Program-made: the position numbers and the translations under genes
The notes under the pieces: generated by a model
What the model was told of the DNA's origin: nothing
The model's database searches: none
The model's input: the letters and a program-made list of their open reading frames with translations, nothing else
In this document: piece after piece, positions 1 to 7,531 of the stretch
How positions within the stretch are numbered: the first letter of the stretch is position 1
Layout: each line of letters opens with the position of its first letter
Assembly: GCA_005776945.1 (NCBI GenBank)
Contig: SXOB01000012.1
Span: forward strand, 1-57,177
DNA from: Pseudomonadota bacterium
GTDB taxonomy: Bacteria; Myxococcota_A; UBA796; GCA-2862545
Reading direction: 5' to 3'
DNA: 57,177 nucleotides

Positions 1-36
1 GACGTGCGCGATGATCGCGATGTTGCGGAATTCCAT
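1..36 (-). CDS. typA: TypA/BipA translational GTPase, N-terminal fragment (cut by window edge)
   Basis: Only the first 12 codons are present, reading MEFRNIAIIAHV from an ATG whose complement is at 34-36. TypA/BipA proteins start with a few residues followed by RNIAIIAHVDHGKTTL, the P-loop of this ribosome-associated GTPase; the visible RNIAIIAHV is what precedes that motif. LepA has a similar start but typically reads RNFCIIAHID, so TypA fits better. A weak GAGG-like sequence lies just upstream. The start is 57 bases after the stop of the zinc-ribbon protein on the same strand. The assignment rests on 12 residues only. Confidence 0.7.
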   Translation of the reverse strand, partial: MEFRNIAIIAHV

Positions 37-93
37 CCCGACCTCGAGCGGGCGCCCCTTCAACCCGGGGCCCCCTCAGGTGCAAGCTGGGAC

Positions 94-1515
94 CTACTTC
101 AGAACGAAGGGGTACACGATGTTCTGGCCGCTTCCCGACGTCGCCGGGAACGGGATGCCGGCGACCGCCCCACCCAGGCAACGCTCCAAATCGGTGCCCT
201 TCAACTCGGGCTGCGACACCGTGAGGCCCGAGGCCTTACCCCCGTTCGTCAGCGCGAATCGCACGTCGACCCGGCTGGGAAGTGTCCCGGCCTTGAGCAA
301 CGGAACGAAACACTTCTTCACGCCAACATTGTTCGACAACATCACGTGGATGACCTCAACCGGCACGCTCTCCATCAGGGGAGGCGACGCAGGCGGCGCC
401 GGAGCCGGAGCCGGCGGCGGAGCGGCGACCGGGGTGCTCGGTGGGGGCGTCGGGCGCGTCGGCGGCGGGGTGGGCGCAGGCGGCGGCGTTGTGCGGCCCG
501 TGGACGCCGTGGGTGCAGGCGTGGGCCGACGCGGGGGAGCGGCGGCCGGGGGCGGCGGAGATGCAGCTGGCGGCGCCACCACCGGCGCCGGAGGGGGCAG
601 GGCGGCGACTTCGGCGACACTGGCGACCGCGACAGGGGCCGTTTCGACCGCCGAAGCGGCATTCGCCTCGACGGCTTCCGGACCTTCGGGTTCAACGGCC
701 TCGGGCTTGGGAGGTGCCACGGCTGATGGCGGACCTTCGGCCACGACGACGCGCCCAAGATCGAGGTTCGCGAAGTCGATGTCGTTCGCCTCGATGACGC
801 GGACGGCGACCACCTGCGAGCCGACGAGCACGGCCGCAGCCACGACGCCAAACAAACCGCCAGCGACCAGGCTGCCCATGGGAGCGGCCGGGCGTCGGCC
901 CCGCTCGCCCGTGATCAGAATGCCCATCGCGAGCGCGCCGCCCCCGAAGGAGAACGTCAGCGCGGCCCACATCACCATCGGGCTGTTGAAGACGGACAGC
1001 AGGGTCAGCAGCAGGGCGCCGAACATGCTGGCCACGACGCCGAGCTTGGCCCACGCGAGATCTGTGCTCGGGTCATAGCCCACGGGCAGCTCGACGCGCG
1101 CCGCGGGCGGCGGGGTCGGAGCGCGCGGCACCGTGACCGCGTCGGTCGTTACGGGCGGCGGCGCGGCGGGCCGAACGGTCAGCGACGGGACGACTTCCAC
1201 GCGCGGCGGCGGTTCCGGCGTGCTCACGGGCGGGGCGAGGTCGACGTCGTCGGCTTTGCCGGACAACGTCTCCTCCGGCTCGTCCTCAATGTTGGCCGTG
1301 ATCCGCTCGCCCTCCATGGACCGAATGGGCGCGCCCCCAGGGGTAAGCGGAACCCTCGTGACAAGTGTGCGCTCGTCGGGATCCCCGTCCAATCGGGCCC
1401 GCGGGATCAGCATCTTGTGGCCGCACTGGCGACAGGTCGCCTTGTTGACGGTCTTGGTCAGCTTCTCGTCGGGCACCCGGTAGGCGGACCGACAGTTTTC
1501 GCAGACGACCTTCAC
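94..1515 (-). CDS. Zinc-ribbon, membrane-spanning AgmX/GltJ-like TonB-type protein
   Basis: 473 residues from a GTG start. The first about 40 residues form a zinc ribbon (CENC ... CRQC, two CxxC pairs 21 residues apart), as in MJ0042-type fingers. A linker leads to a hydrophobic region at about 155-230 with two or three membrane helices, then a long Pro/Ala-rich stretch (about 285-385), and a final about 85-residue domain with two cysteines (KKC ... ERC) that resembles the AgmX/PglI C-terminal TonB-like domain. The order cytoplasmic zinc ribbon, membrane span, Pro-rich periplasmic spacer and TonB-like end is that of the myxobacterial gliding/adhesion protein GltJ (AgmX), though the GYF domain of GltJ is not evident. 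A TAAGCT hexamer lies about 24 bases upstream. A role in energy transduction or envelope signalling is inferred. Confidence 0.8.
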   Translation of the reverse strand: MKVVCENCRSAYRVPDEKLTKTVNKATCRQCGHKMLIPRARLDGDPDERTLVTRVPLTPGGAPIRSMEGERITANIEDEPEETLSGKADDVDLAPPVSTPEPPPRVEVVPSLTVRPAAPPPVTTDAVTVPRAPTPPPAARVELPVGYDPSTDLAWAKLGVVASMFGALLLTLLSVFNSPMVMWAALTFSFGGGALAMGILITGERGRRPAAPMGSLVAGGLFGVVAAAVLVGSQVVAVRVIEANDIDFANLDLGRVVVAEGPPSAVAPPKPEAVEPEGPEAVEANAASAVETAPVAVASVAEVAALPPPAPVVAPPAASPPPPAAAPPRRPTPAPTASTGRTTPPPAPTPPPTRPTPPPSTPVAAPPPAPAPAPPASPPLMESVPVEVIHVMLSNNVGVKKCFVPLLKAGTLPSRVDVRFALTNGGKASGLTVSQPELKGTDLERCLGGAVAGIPFPATSGSGQNIVYPFVLK

Positions 1516-1577
1516 AGGGCCTCCGAAACAGGGCCGCCGAGCTTACTCCGACCGAATCCGACGCGCCCGTGGAAGCC

Positions 1578-2204
1578 TCAGCGGATGTGCCGCTCGACAG
1601 CCCGATGGAAGTCGATGCGATGGGCGAGGTCCGACAGGTAGTCGGACCGCTCCGTGTCCCAGCGCAAGACTGGGCTTTCCGTCCACCCGTCAATCCAACG
1701 CTCGTAAAGCCCGTTGAGAGCCCGCAGGTAGGCCAGCGGAATCCCCTGCTCGCTCGGTCGTCCACGTTGGCGAACGCGCCGTCGAATTGCCCGAACGGAG
1801 CAGCCGAGGTGGATCACGAGGTCCGGTGGACGCAGGGCGCTGCGCACGGATTGATAGAGCGCCTGGTAGGTGTCCCAGTCCCTCGCGCTCATCAGGCCGG
1901 ACTCGGCCAGGTAGGCCGCGAAGATCTCGGCATCCTCGTAGAGCGTCCGGTCTTGGACGATGACGTCCGATCCCCGCAGCAGCCCTTCTTGCAGATCGAG
2001 GTGGATGCGGACCTTTCGCGCGAGGAACCATGTCTGGCTCTGAAAAGCCCAGCGCCCCATGTCCGCGTAGAAGTCGTCCAGGTACGGATTTTCGCCAAAG
2101 GGCTCGTAGATCGCCGTCCATCCATAGCGGCTGCACAGGTAGGACACGAGCGTGGACTTGCCGGCCCCGATGTTTCCCGAAACGGCGACGAAGCGGGTGC
2201 TCAA
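1578..2204 (-). CDS. Deoxynucleoside kinase (dAK/dGK type)
   Basis: 208 residues if translation starts at the TTG at 2204, which overlaps the stop of the upstream ceramidase-like gene as TTGA. It would phosphorylate deoxynucleosides with ATP for nucleotide salvage in the cytoplasm. The P-loop GNIGAGKS is at residues 10-17, and the family signature DRTLYED, with the catalytic Asp-Arg, sits near residue 85. A later Arg-rich LID-like segment (RRRVRQRGRP) and the length agree with bacterial deoxyadenosine/deoxyguanosine kinases. Substrate preference cannot be read from the sequence. A longer frame extends to 2258 but its extra residues are basic, unlike the family, and would overlap the upstream gene heavily, so I chose the coupled TTG. 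Confidence 0.88.
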   Translation of the reverse strand: MSTRFVAVSGNIGAGKSTLVSYLCSRYGWTAIYEPFGENPYLDDFYADMGRWAFQSQTWFLARKVRIHLDLQEGLLRGSDVIVQDRTLYEDAEIFAAYLAESGLMSARDWDTYQALYQSVRSALRPPDLVIHLGCSVRAIRRRVRQRGRPSEQGIPLAYLRALNGLYERWIDGWTESPVLRWDTERSDYLSDLAHRIDFHRAVERHIR

Positions 2205-4696
2205 GGCAGTGCAGCGCCGCCGTTGCCCGCGCCGTCCACGACCTCGACGGCCGTCCAACCCTCGGGAATCGACATCGCCAACCGCGATCGGTGGCCCTCC
2301 ATCACGGGTTCCACGACCGAAACTTCTTCGTCCCCCCCCGGCAGCGAAAACGAGACGGTGACGGGGCCGACGACGGGGTTGTCACCACGATGATCGCCGC
2401 CGAGCGCCACCAGCCGGAAACCGGTCCCGGGCGCCGTCAGGGAGACGCTGAGGCCGTTTTCGTCGACAGCCACGTCGATCGCCCCCGCGACCACCTCAAA
2501 TTCAGGCCCTTCGACGGTGTACGGCGCCGTCGTCCGCGGCCACGTCGCCTCCGTTCCCGAGAAACGTTGGCCGTTCACCATGAGCCGGTAGGTGCCTTCC
2601 TCGAGCGAACGGCGATCCGCCCCGTGCCCAACGGCCTGCCAGAGGGCCACCCACGCGTGAGTCTGGGGCCCTTCGGCCGGGTAGAGCGGCGTGGGCAGCC
2701 ACACGAGCAGGATGTCGTGGCCGGCCTCGCTCACGGGGCGACCGCTGCCGTCGAGCACGTCGGCCCAGACGCCGTCCTTCTGGCGCTGAAGCGTGACGAT
2801 CGGACTGTCGACGGCCGGATCGCCACCGAGCCAGCCAAGCTGCACCATGCCCCCCACCCTGGGGACCACGGCAGGCGTCGATAGGTCGGCCGGGATGCCA
2901 AGGGGAAGCCACAGGCCTTCCGGGGCCTCCGTCAGCAAGGTCCCCGCCTCCGGCGTCGCGTCGATGAGAGGGGTCGCCAACGGACGTTCGGGCCACGGGG
3001 TCGGATCGTAGGCCGGATTGGGGCCCTCACGGACGTCCGTCGTCAGCACCTCGGCAGCGGCGTGGACGGCCCCTTCGAGGATCGCATCACCCTGCAGCGG
3101 GCCCCAGACGCCGATGTCCGGTTCGTAGCCGCCGAGCAGCCAGTCTTCGGCGATGAGGATGTAGCCCTCATGGTCTTGGGCGTAGCCGACCGTCATCGCG
3201 CCCTGAAAGCCCGCCTCGGCGGCCGCCCGACGGCGCCACATCTCGCTTGCCATCGACGTGACCTCTCCCGGGAAGAAGCCGACGAGCAGGTCCTGTGTGA
3301 CGTCCGTGCCGTCGCCAAGGCGGGTCGCGAGGGGCCCGATACGAGAGACCGTCACGGCCGCTTCGGTCGTCTCCAGCAGCGGCAGCGCCGGTTCGCCATC
3401 CGGCAGCTTGAAGTACACGTTCACGAGCAAGGAAATCAGCTCGATGTCGAGGCAGTTCGAGTAAGGAAAGACGTCGGTCGGGAGCCGTCCGACGGGCAGG
3501 TCCAGGTCGCCCGTCCCGCAGAAGGCCGCGCCGAACGGCGTGTTGAATTCATCGAGGGGCGAGAGAATCGACCCGTCGTCGCCGTAGACGCGGCCGTCGG
3601 GAAACCGATCCTCCTCGTAGGGCAGGTAGAACCAATCGACCTCGCCGCCCCGCGTCACGTGGATCTGTTCGGGCAGCTGAGGCAGGCTGCGCGCGACCGT
3701 CTCGAGGAGAAGCGGATCGGACGCGACCGGCGTCTGGACGTAGGCCTCCCACAACAGCGGGGCGGCCCGTTCGCCCACGCTCTCGACGGCGGCGAAATCA
3801 CCCTGTTCGGCGGAAGCCGACACGTCTCCGCCGGCCCCCTGCACGACCATGACGACCGGGGGCGCCCCATCAAGCTCGGCGAACGCGGTCTCGACGGCGC
3901 CCGGCGCCTCGTACGAGGCCAACGGGTTGTCCTCGCCAAGGACGGTACCGTGCATCCCGAAGTTGAAGATGGCCGCCAGCGGTCGCCCATCCAGCGCATC
4001 GATGCGAATCACCCCCAACCAGGGGTCTTTGCCGCCCTGTTCGGCGCCCATGTCCGGCCAGACGACCAGCGCGTCGTTTTCCGGTCGACGATCGTGGGTC
4101 ACCATGTCTCCGTCCCAGTCGCGGTGCCAGCTCACCCCCAACTTGGCCGGCTCGCGCGCGTTCCAGGCCGAAACGGACACGTCCGTGATCTGGCCCACCA
4201 TGCGGGCGAAGTTCTCGGCGTTGAAACCGTCGCTACCAAGGTAGAACGCCGACTGATCCGAAAACGTTCCCCAGGCCGCGTGGCTGTGGTTGGCCGTGTG
4301 GATGACGCGGCCGACCATGTCGCGGCCAACGGCGGCGCCGACAGCCTTCTCGAGCGCGGCCACGAGCCCGTCGAAGCTGTAGATCGTGTCCGTCTTCGTC
4401 CAGAGCAGGACGTCGTCGCCATTTTCGATCCAGACCGCGTCGATGGACGGCAGCGTCTGGATGCCGACCGACTCGATGAATGCCGTGTTGTACGCGCTTT
4501 GGCGGTCGTCGACCGCTTCGGCCAGCAAGCAGGTGCACCGACCCGTGTACCCGGACAACGGCGTCCCGACCGGCAACCGCAACACGCCCGAGGCCGCGCC
4601 AACGACCGGCGCCCCAGCGACGAGTGGCGGCAGCACCTCGGGGGCCGGTGCGACCACGTCTGCCCCGCACCCGGCCAATTGGGCCATCAGCCACAC
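2201..4696 (-). CDS. Neutral/alkaline ceramidase-like lipoprotein
   Basis: 831 residues from a GTG start with a GGAGG five bases upstream. The N-terminus MWLMAQLAGC is a very short lipoprotein signal with Cys at residue 10. Three motifs match neutral ceramidases (amide hydrolases releasing sphingosine): TANHSHAAWG at 134-143 (family THSGPGG region, zinc ligand), FNFGMHGT at 244-251 (family VHPTS, zinc ligand) and GAGGDVS at 287-293, where GDVS carries the nucleophilic serine. A start like PVGTPLSGYTGR near residue 42 fits the family opening. The last about 200 residues look like an added beta-sandwich domain. The motifs are diverged, so the substrate could be another N-acyl lipid. It is coupled by TTGA to the deoxynucleoside kinase. 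Confidence 0.72.
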   Translation of the reverse strand: MWLMAQLAGCGADVVAPAPEVLPPLVAGAPVVGAASGVLRLPVGTPLSGYTGRCTCLLAEAVDDRQSAYNTAFIESVGIQTLPSIDAVWIENGDDVLLWTKTDTIYSFDGLVAALEKAVGAAVGRDMVGRVIHTANHSHAAWGTFSDQSAFYLGSDGFNAENFARMVGQITDVSVSAWNAREPAKLGVSWHRDWDGDMVTHDRRPENDALVVWPDMGAEQGGKDPWLGVIRIDALDGRPLAAIFNFGMHGTVLGEDNPLASYEAPGAVETAFAELDGAPPVVMVVQGAGGDVSASAEQGDFAAVESVGERAAPLLWEAYVQTPVASDPLLLETVARSLPQLPEQIHVTRGGEVDWFYLPYEEDRFPDGRVYGDDGSILSPLDEFNTPFGAAFCGTGDLDLPVGRLPTDVFPYSNCLDIELISLLVNVYFKLPDGEPALPLLETTEAAVTVSRIGPLATRLGDGTDVTQDLLVGFFPGEVTSMASEMWRRRAAAEAGFQGAMTVGYAQDHEGYILIAEDWLLGGYEPDIGVWGPLQGDAILEGAVHAAAEVLTTDVREGPNPAYDPTPWPERPLATPLIDATPEAGTLLTEAPEGLWLPLGIPADLSTPAVVPRVGGMVQLGWLGGDPAVDSPIVTLQRQKDGVWADVLDGSGRPVSEAGHDILLVWLPTPLYPAEGPQTHAWVALWQAVGHGADRRSLEEGTYRLMVNGQRFSGTEATWPRTTAPYTVEGPEFEVVAGAIDVAVDENGLSVSLTAPGTGFRLVALGGDHRGDNPVVGPVTVSFSLPGGDEEVSVVEPVMEGHRSRLAMSIPEGWTAVEVVDGAGNGGAALP

Positions 4697-4740
4697 GGCA
4701 ACCTCCAGGGTTGGAGTCGGTAACCAGCCCGCGGTGCCGC

Positions 4741-4769
4741 TTGAAGGCCCCCGCCCCGCCCGATAGGTC
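4741..4769 (+). promoter_or_regulatory. Predicted sigma-70-like promoter for the 4791-9294 operon
   Basis: TTGAAG at 4741-4746 and TAGGTC at 4764-4769 are separated by 17 bases. The GTG start of the lipoprotein follows 21 bases later with a GGAGG ribosome-binding site between. The -10 matches the TAGG-type hexamers seen before other genes here. Confidence 0.45.
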
Positions 4770-4790
4770 GTTCGTTCGCTCGGAGGCGAC

Positions 4791-5747
4791 GTGCGTGCTC
4801 CTCTCGTACTCCTCACCCTGGTTGCCTGCGGCCCGGCTGGCGGCGGCGACAACCCGACCGATGGCACCACCGACACGACCGGGACCGCAGATCCGTTCGC
4901 CCGCTTCATCAACCTCGATCCAAGCGTGACCACGACCGGCGACTTCTCGGGCTTCACGCCCGGAACGGACTGGGCGTCCACCGCGTGGCTCGAGCAGTCT
5001 GTCGACGGCACGAAGGTCGCCAGCGCTGATTTGGAAGGCGTCGTCCTCGACTTCGAAAATGACACGCCGGTCGAGGGCGCAACCCTGAATCTCTGGGACA
5101 GCGACCTCGTGAGCGGTACGCCCGATCGCGTCGCCAGCTCCGTCCTCGACGGGATCGTCTCCACCACCGCCTCGACGTGTGCCCCTTTGACCTACAAGGT
5201 CTCCACGGATCCCGTGCTGGCCGAGACGAAGACCACCTTCGAGGCCCACCAGATCTACCCGGCCGTCGAGGGCGGCACGATCACCGGCGCGGAGTTCACC
5301 TCCGTCAGCACCACGACCTACCAGCTGATCCCGACCCTGCTCGGCGTTTCGATCGACCCCGACAAGGCCATCGTGGCCGGCACGGCCTTCGATGTGGCCC
5401 GTCTCGCCGAATTGCCGTCGGACGACAACACCGGCAAGATCGAGGGCGCCCAGGTCATCGTTTACGATGCCGAGGGCAACATCCCCGACAGCCTCGCCGT
5501 CAACTACTTCATCGAGGACTTCCCCGACCGCGACCAGCTCCACACCTCAGCCGACGGTTTGTGGGTTGCGAGCAACGTGCCGCCTGGCGAGCTTCGCGTC
5601 GAGTTGTGGGGCAACCTCGACGGCGTCCTCACGCTGCTCGGCGCCACGGTCGTGCACAGCGAGGCCGACAGCATCAACATCAGCAACATCTACGCGGGCT
5701 ACGGCGAAGGCGTGAAGTTCCCCAGTTCCTGCGTGACGGCACCGTGA
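4791..5747 (+). CDS. Lipoprotein of unknown function
   Basis: 318 residues from a GTG preceded by GGAGGCGAC. The signal is MRAPLVLLTLVAC, lipobox LVAC with Cys at 13, followed by a Thr/Asp/Gly-rich tether. The body reads as beta-rich segments; residues 55-80 (VVLDFENDTPVEGATLNLWD) and about 215-290 resemble carboxypeptidase-regulatory-like or Ig-like modules with a 'GEL-RVELWG' ending, but I do not recognise a catalytic site. The stop overlaps the start of the outer-membrane barrel gene as GTGA, so the two are probably made together and may act together at the outer membrane. Confidence 0.85.
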   Translation: MRAPLVLLTLVACGPAGGGDNPTDGTTDTTGTADPFARFINLDPSVTTTGDFSGFTPGTDWASTAWLEQSVDGTKVASADLEGVVLDFENDTPVEGATLNLWDSDLVSGTPDRVASSVLDGIVSTTASTCAPLTYKVSTDPVLAETKTTFEAHQIYPAVEGGTITGAEFTSVSTTTYQLIPTLLGVSIDPDKAIVAGTAFDVARLAELPSDDNTGKIEGAQVIVYDAEGNIPDSLAVNYFIEDFPDRDQLHTSADGLWVASNVPPGELRVELWGNLDGVLTLLGATVVHSEADSINISNIYAGYGEGVKFPSSCVTAP

Positions 5748-7531
5748 TCGCCTGGCTTGCCGCGGTCGCCCTGGCGTCGGACACCGAGCCGGCGCCGCCC
5801 GCGGAGACCCCACCCGTCGCCGAGCCCACCCCGCCGTCAGACCCGGCCGAGTCGTCGGACCTCGAAGCCCTGCGCGCCGACCTCGCCGCCACGGAAAAAC
5901 GGCTCGACGAGCTGCAGAAGCAAATCGCGGACACCCGGCTCGCCCTCATCCCGAAGGACACCCTCAAGCTGACCTTCGAGGGCCACTACCGCACCCGCGC
6001 TTCGATGTACGGCCATCTGTTCGCGTCGCAGACGGACGCCGCTGGCGACCACGACACGGCCCGCCTGATGACCCACCAGCTGCTCTTGCGCCCGAAGCTC
6101 GATTTCCGCGACGTCGCCAAGTTTTGGGCCGAATTCCGCGCCCTCGACGACGTGGTTTGGGGCGACAACGCGAGTCTCGCGAGCACGGCCGTCTTCGCGG
6201 GAAGCCCCTCGAACACCGGCCTGGACGGCGTCGAAGAACCCACCGTCACCGTCGCGCGGGCCTGGATCGAAGCGAATGTCGCCGTCGGCGTCCTTCGCGT
6301 CGGCCGTCAGCCAAGTCAATGGGGCATGGGGCTGCTCGCCAACAGTGGCGACCGCCTGGACCAGGACTTCGGCGACAGCCATCACCCAACCACGTCCGAC
6401 CGCGTCCTGTTCGCCACTCGGCCATTCGCCATCGCCCATCGGATCAGCGGCAAAGGCGACCCCGACATCCCGCTCATCGCGGCCATCGGCGTGGACCGAC
6501 TCGTCGAAGACCCCCTCATTCAATTCCACGGCTTCGAGTGCCCCCCAGGCCCGGTGACGTCGGACGACCCCGAATATGACCTGCGCTGCGACATCGACAG
6601 CGACGGCGTGACCGACCAGACCCACTCGTGGGTCGACGACACTCGGACCGCCGAACAACGCGGCGGCGACTGGTGGGCGGACCCCGACGACGACGTCCAG
6701 CAGATGGTCTACGTGCTCGCCTACCGTGGCGAAAACGTCCGCTACTGGGGCCGCAAAGGCGAGTTGACGGCGGGCGTCTACGCCGTCAACCGCCGCCAGA
6801 CCGAGACGTCCTCCAAGGTCTGGGTGCTCGACGGGCACGTCCACCTCAAGAACCGCGGCTTCTTGGCGGACGCCGAGGCCATCGCCATCACCGGCGACAC
6901 CCGCGGCATCACGTTGCCGAGCACCGGGCCGGACCCGCTCGCCAAGGAGGCCCGCCTCTGGGGGTACGTCGCCAGGGTCGGCTACGAGCGCCCGATGGGC
7001 AAACTTGCGATGGAGGTCGGCTACGCCTCGGGCGACGAAAACGTCTCCGACGAAACGTTTTCGGGCCGGCCGCTACATCCCGACCACAACGTCGGCCTGT
7101 TGCTCTACGAAGAGGTCCTGTCCCGCGTGACGGCCAACGGCTGGACCGAGTCCGCGCGTGGCCTTTGGAGCAACGGAGGCGTCTACAACAGCCGCTATGT
7201 GTTCCCGACGGTGACCGTGACGCCAGGCGAAAACTGGAAGGGCGTCGTCGGCCTGCTCACCGCGTGGCCAGACAAGCCCGACGGCGCCGTCATCCGCTGC
7301 CACGCCGACGACCGCACCGGGTGCGCCTTGCCGGCCTCGGAGCAGGCCACCGCGCGAAGCCTCGGTTGGGAGCTCGACGCCATGTTGTCCCACACCTGGT
7401 ACGAACATCTCAGCGCGCGCATCGAAGCCGGCTACCTGCACGCCACGGACCGCATTCCGCTCGACGCCGCAGGCCTGGACCCGAAGGGGCGCGTGTGGAC
7501 CGTTCAGAGTCGCATCGCCTACACGTTCTGA
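5744..7531 (+). CDS. Outer-membrane beta-barrel (porin-like) protein
   Basis: 595 residues starting at a GTG that overlaps the preceding stop (GTGA). The first 12 residues (MIAWLAAVALAS) are a short signal peptide. A Pro/Glu-rich linker and a coiled coil (LEALRADLAATEKRLDELQ, about 40-60) precede a long region of alternating strands with aromatic girdles (RVGRQPSQWGMGLLANSGD, GENVRYWGRKGELTAGVY) and the protein ends in YTF, the terminal aromatic residue typical of BAM-assembled barrels. The coiled coil followed by a barrel is common in deltaproteobacterial porins. Substrate unknown. It is followed by the sulfatase-family gene through a TGATG junction. Confidence 0.78.
   Translation: MIAWLAAVALASDTEPAPPAETPPVAEPTPPSDPAESSDLEALRADLAATEKRLDELQKQIADTRLALIPKDTLKLTFEGHYRTRASMYGHLFASQTDAAGDHDTARLMTHQLLLRPKLDFRDVAKFWAEFRALDDVVWGDNASLASTAVFAGSPSNTGLDGVEEPTVTVARAWIEANVAVGVLRVGRQPSQWGMGLLANSGDRLDQDFGDSHHPTTSDRVLFATRPFAIAHRISGKGDPDIPLIAAIGVDRLVEDPLIQFHGFECPPGPVTSDDPEYDLRCDIDSDGVTDQTHSWVDDTRTAEQRGGDWWADPDDDVQQMVYVLAYRGENVRYWGRKGELTAGVYAVNRRQTETSSKVWVLDGHVHLKNRGFLADAEAIAITGDTRGITLPSTGPDPLAKEARLWGYVARVGYERPMGKLAMEVGYASGDENVSDETFSGRPLHPDHNVGLLLYEEVLSRVTANGWTESARGLWSNGGVYNSRYVFPTVTVTPGENWKGVVGLLTAWPDKPDGAVIRCHADDRTGCALPASEQATARSLGWELDAMLSHTWYEHLSARIEAGYLHATDRIPLDAAGLDPKGRVWTVQSRIAYTF

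Noticed and set aside
4233..5543. Minus frames extending across the promoter and start of the 4791 lipoprotein
   Set aside because: They merge the ceramidase frame or its shadow with the opposite gene. The GTG at 4696 with GGAGG is better.
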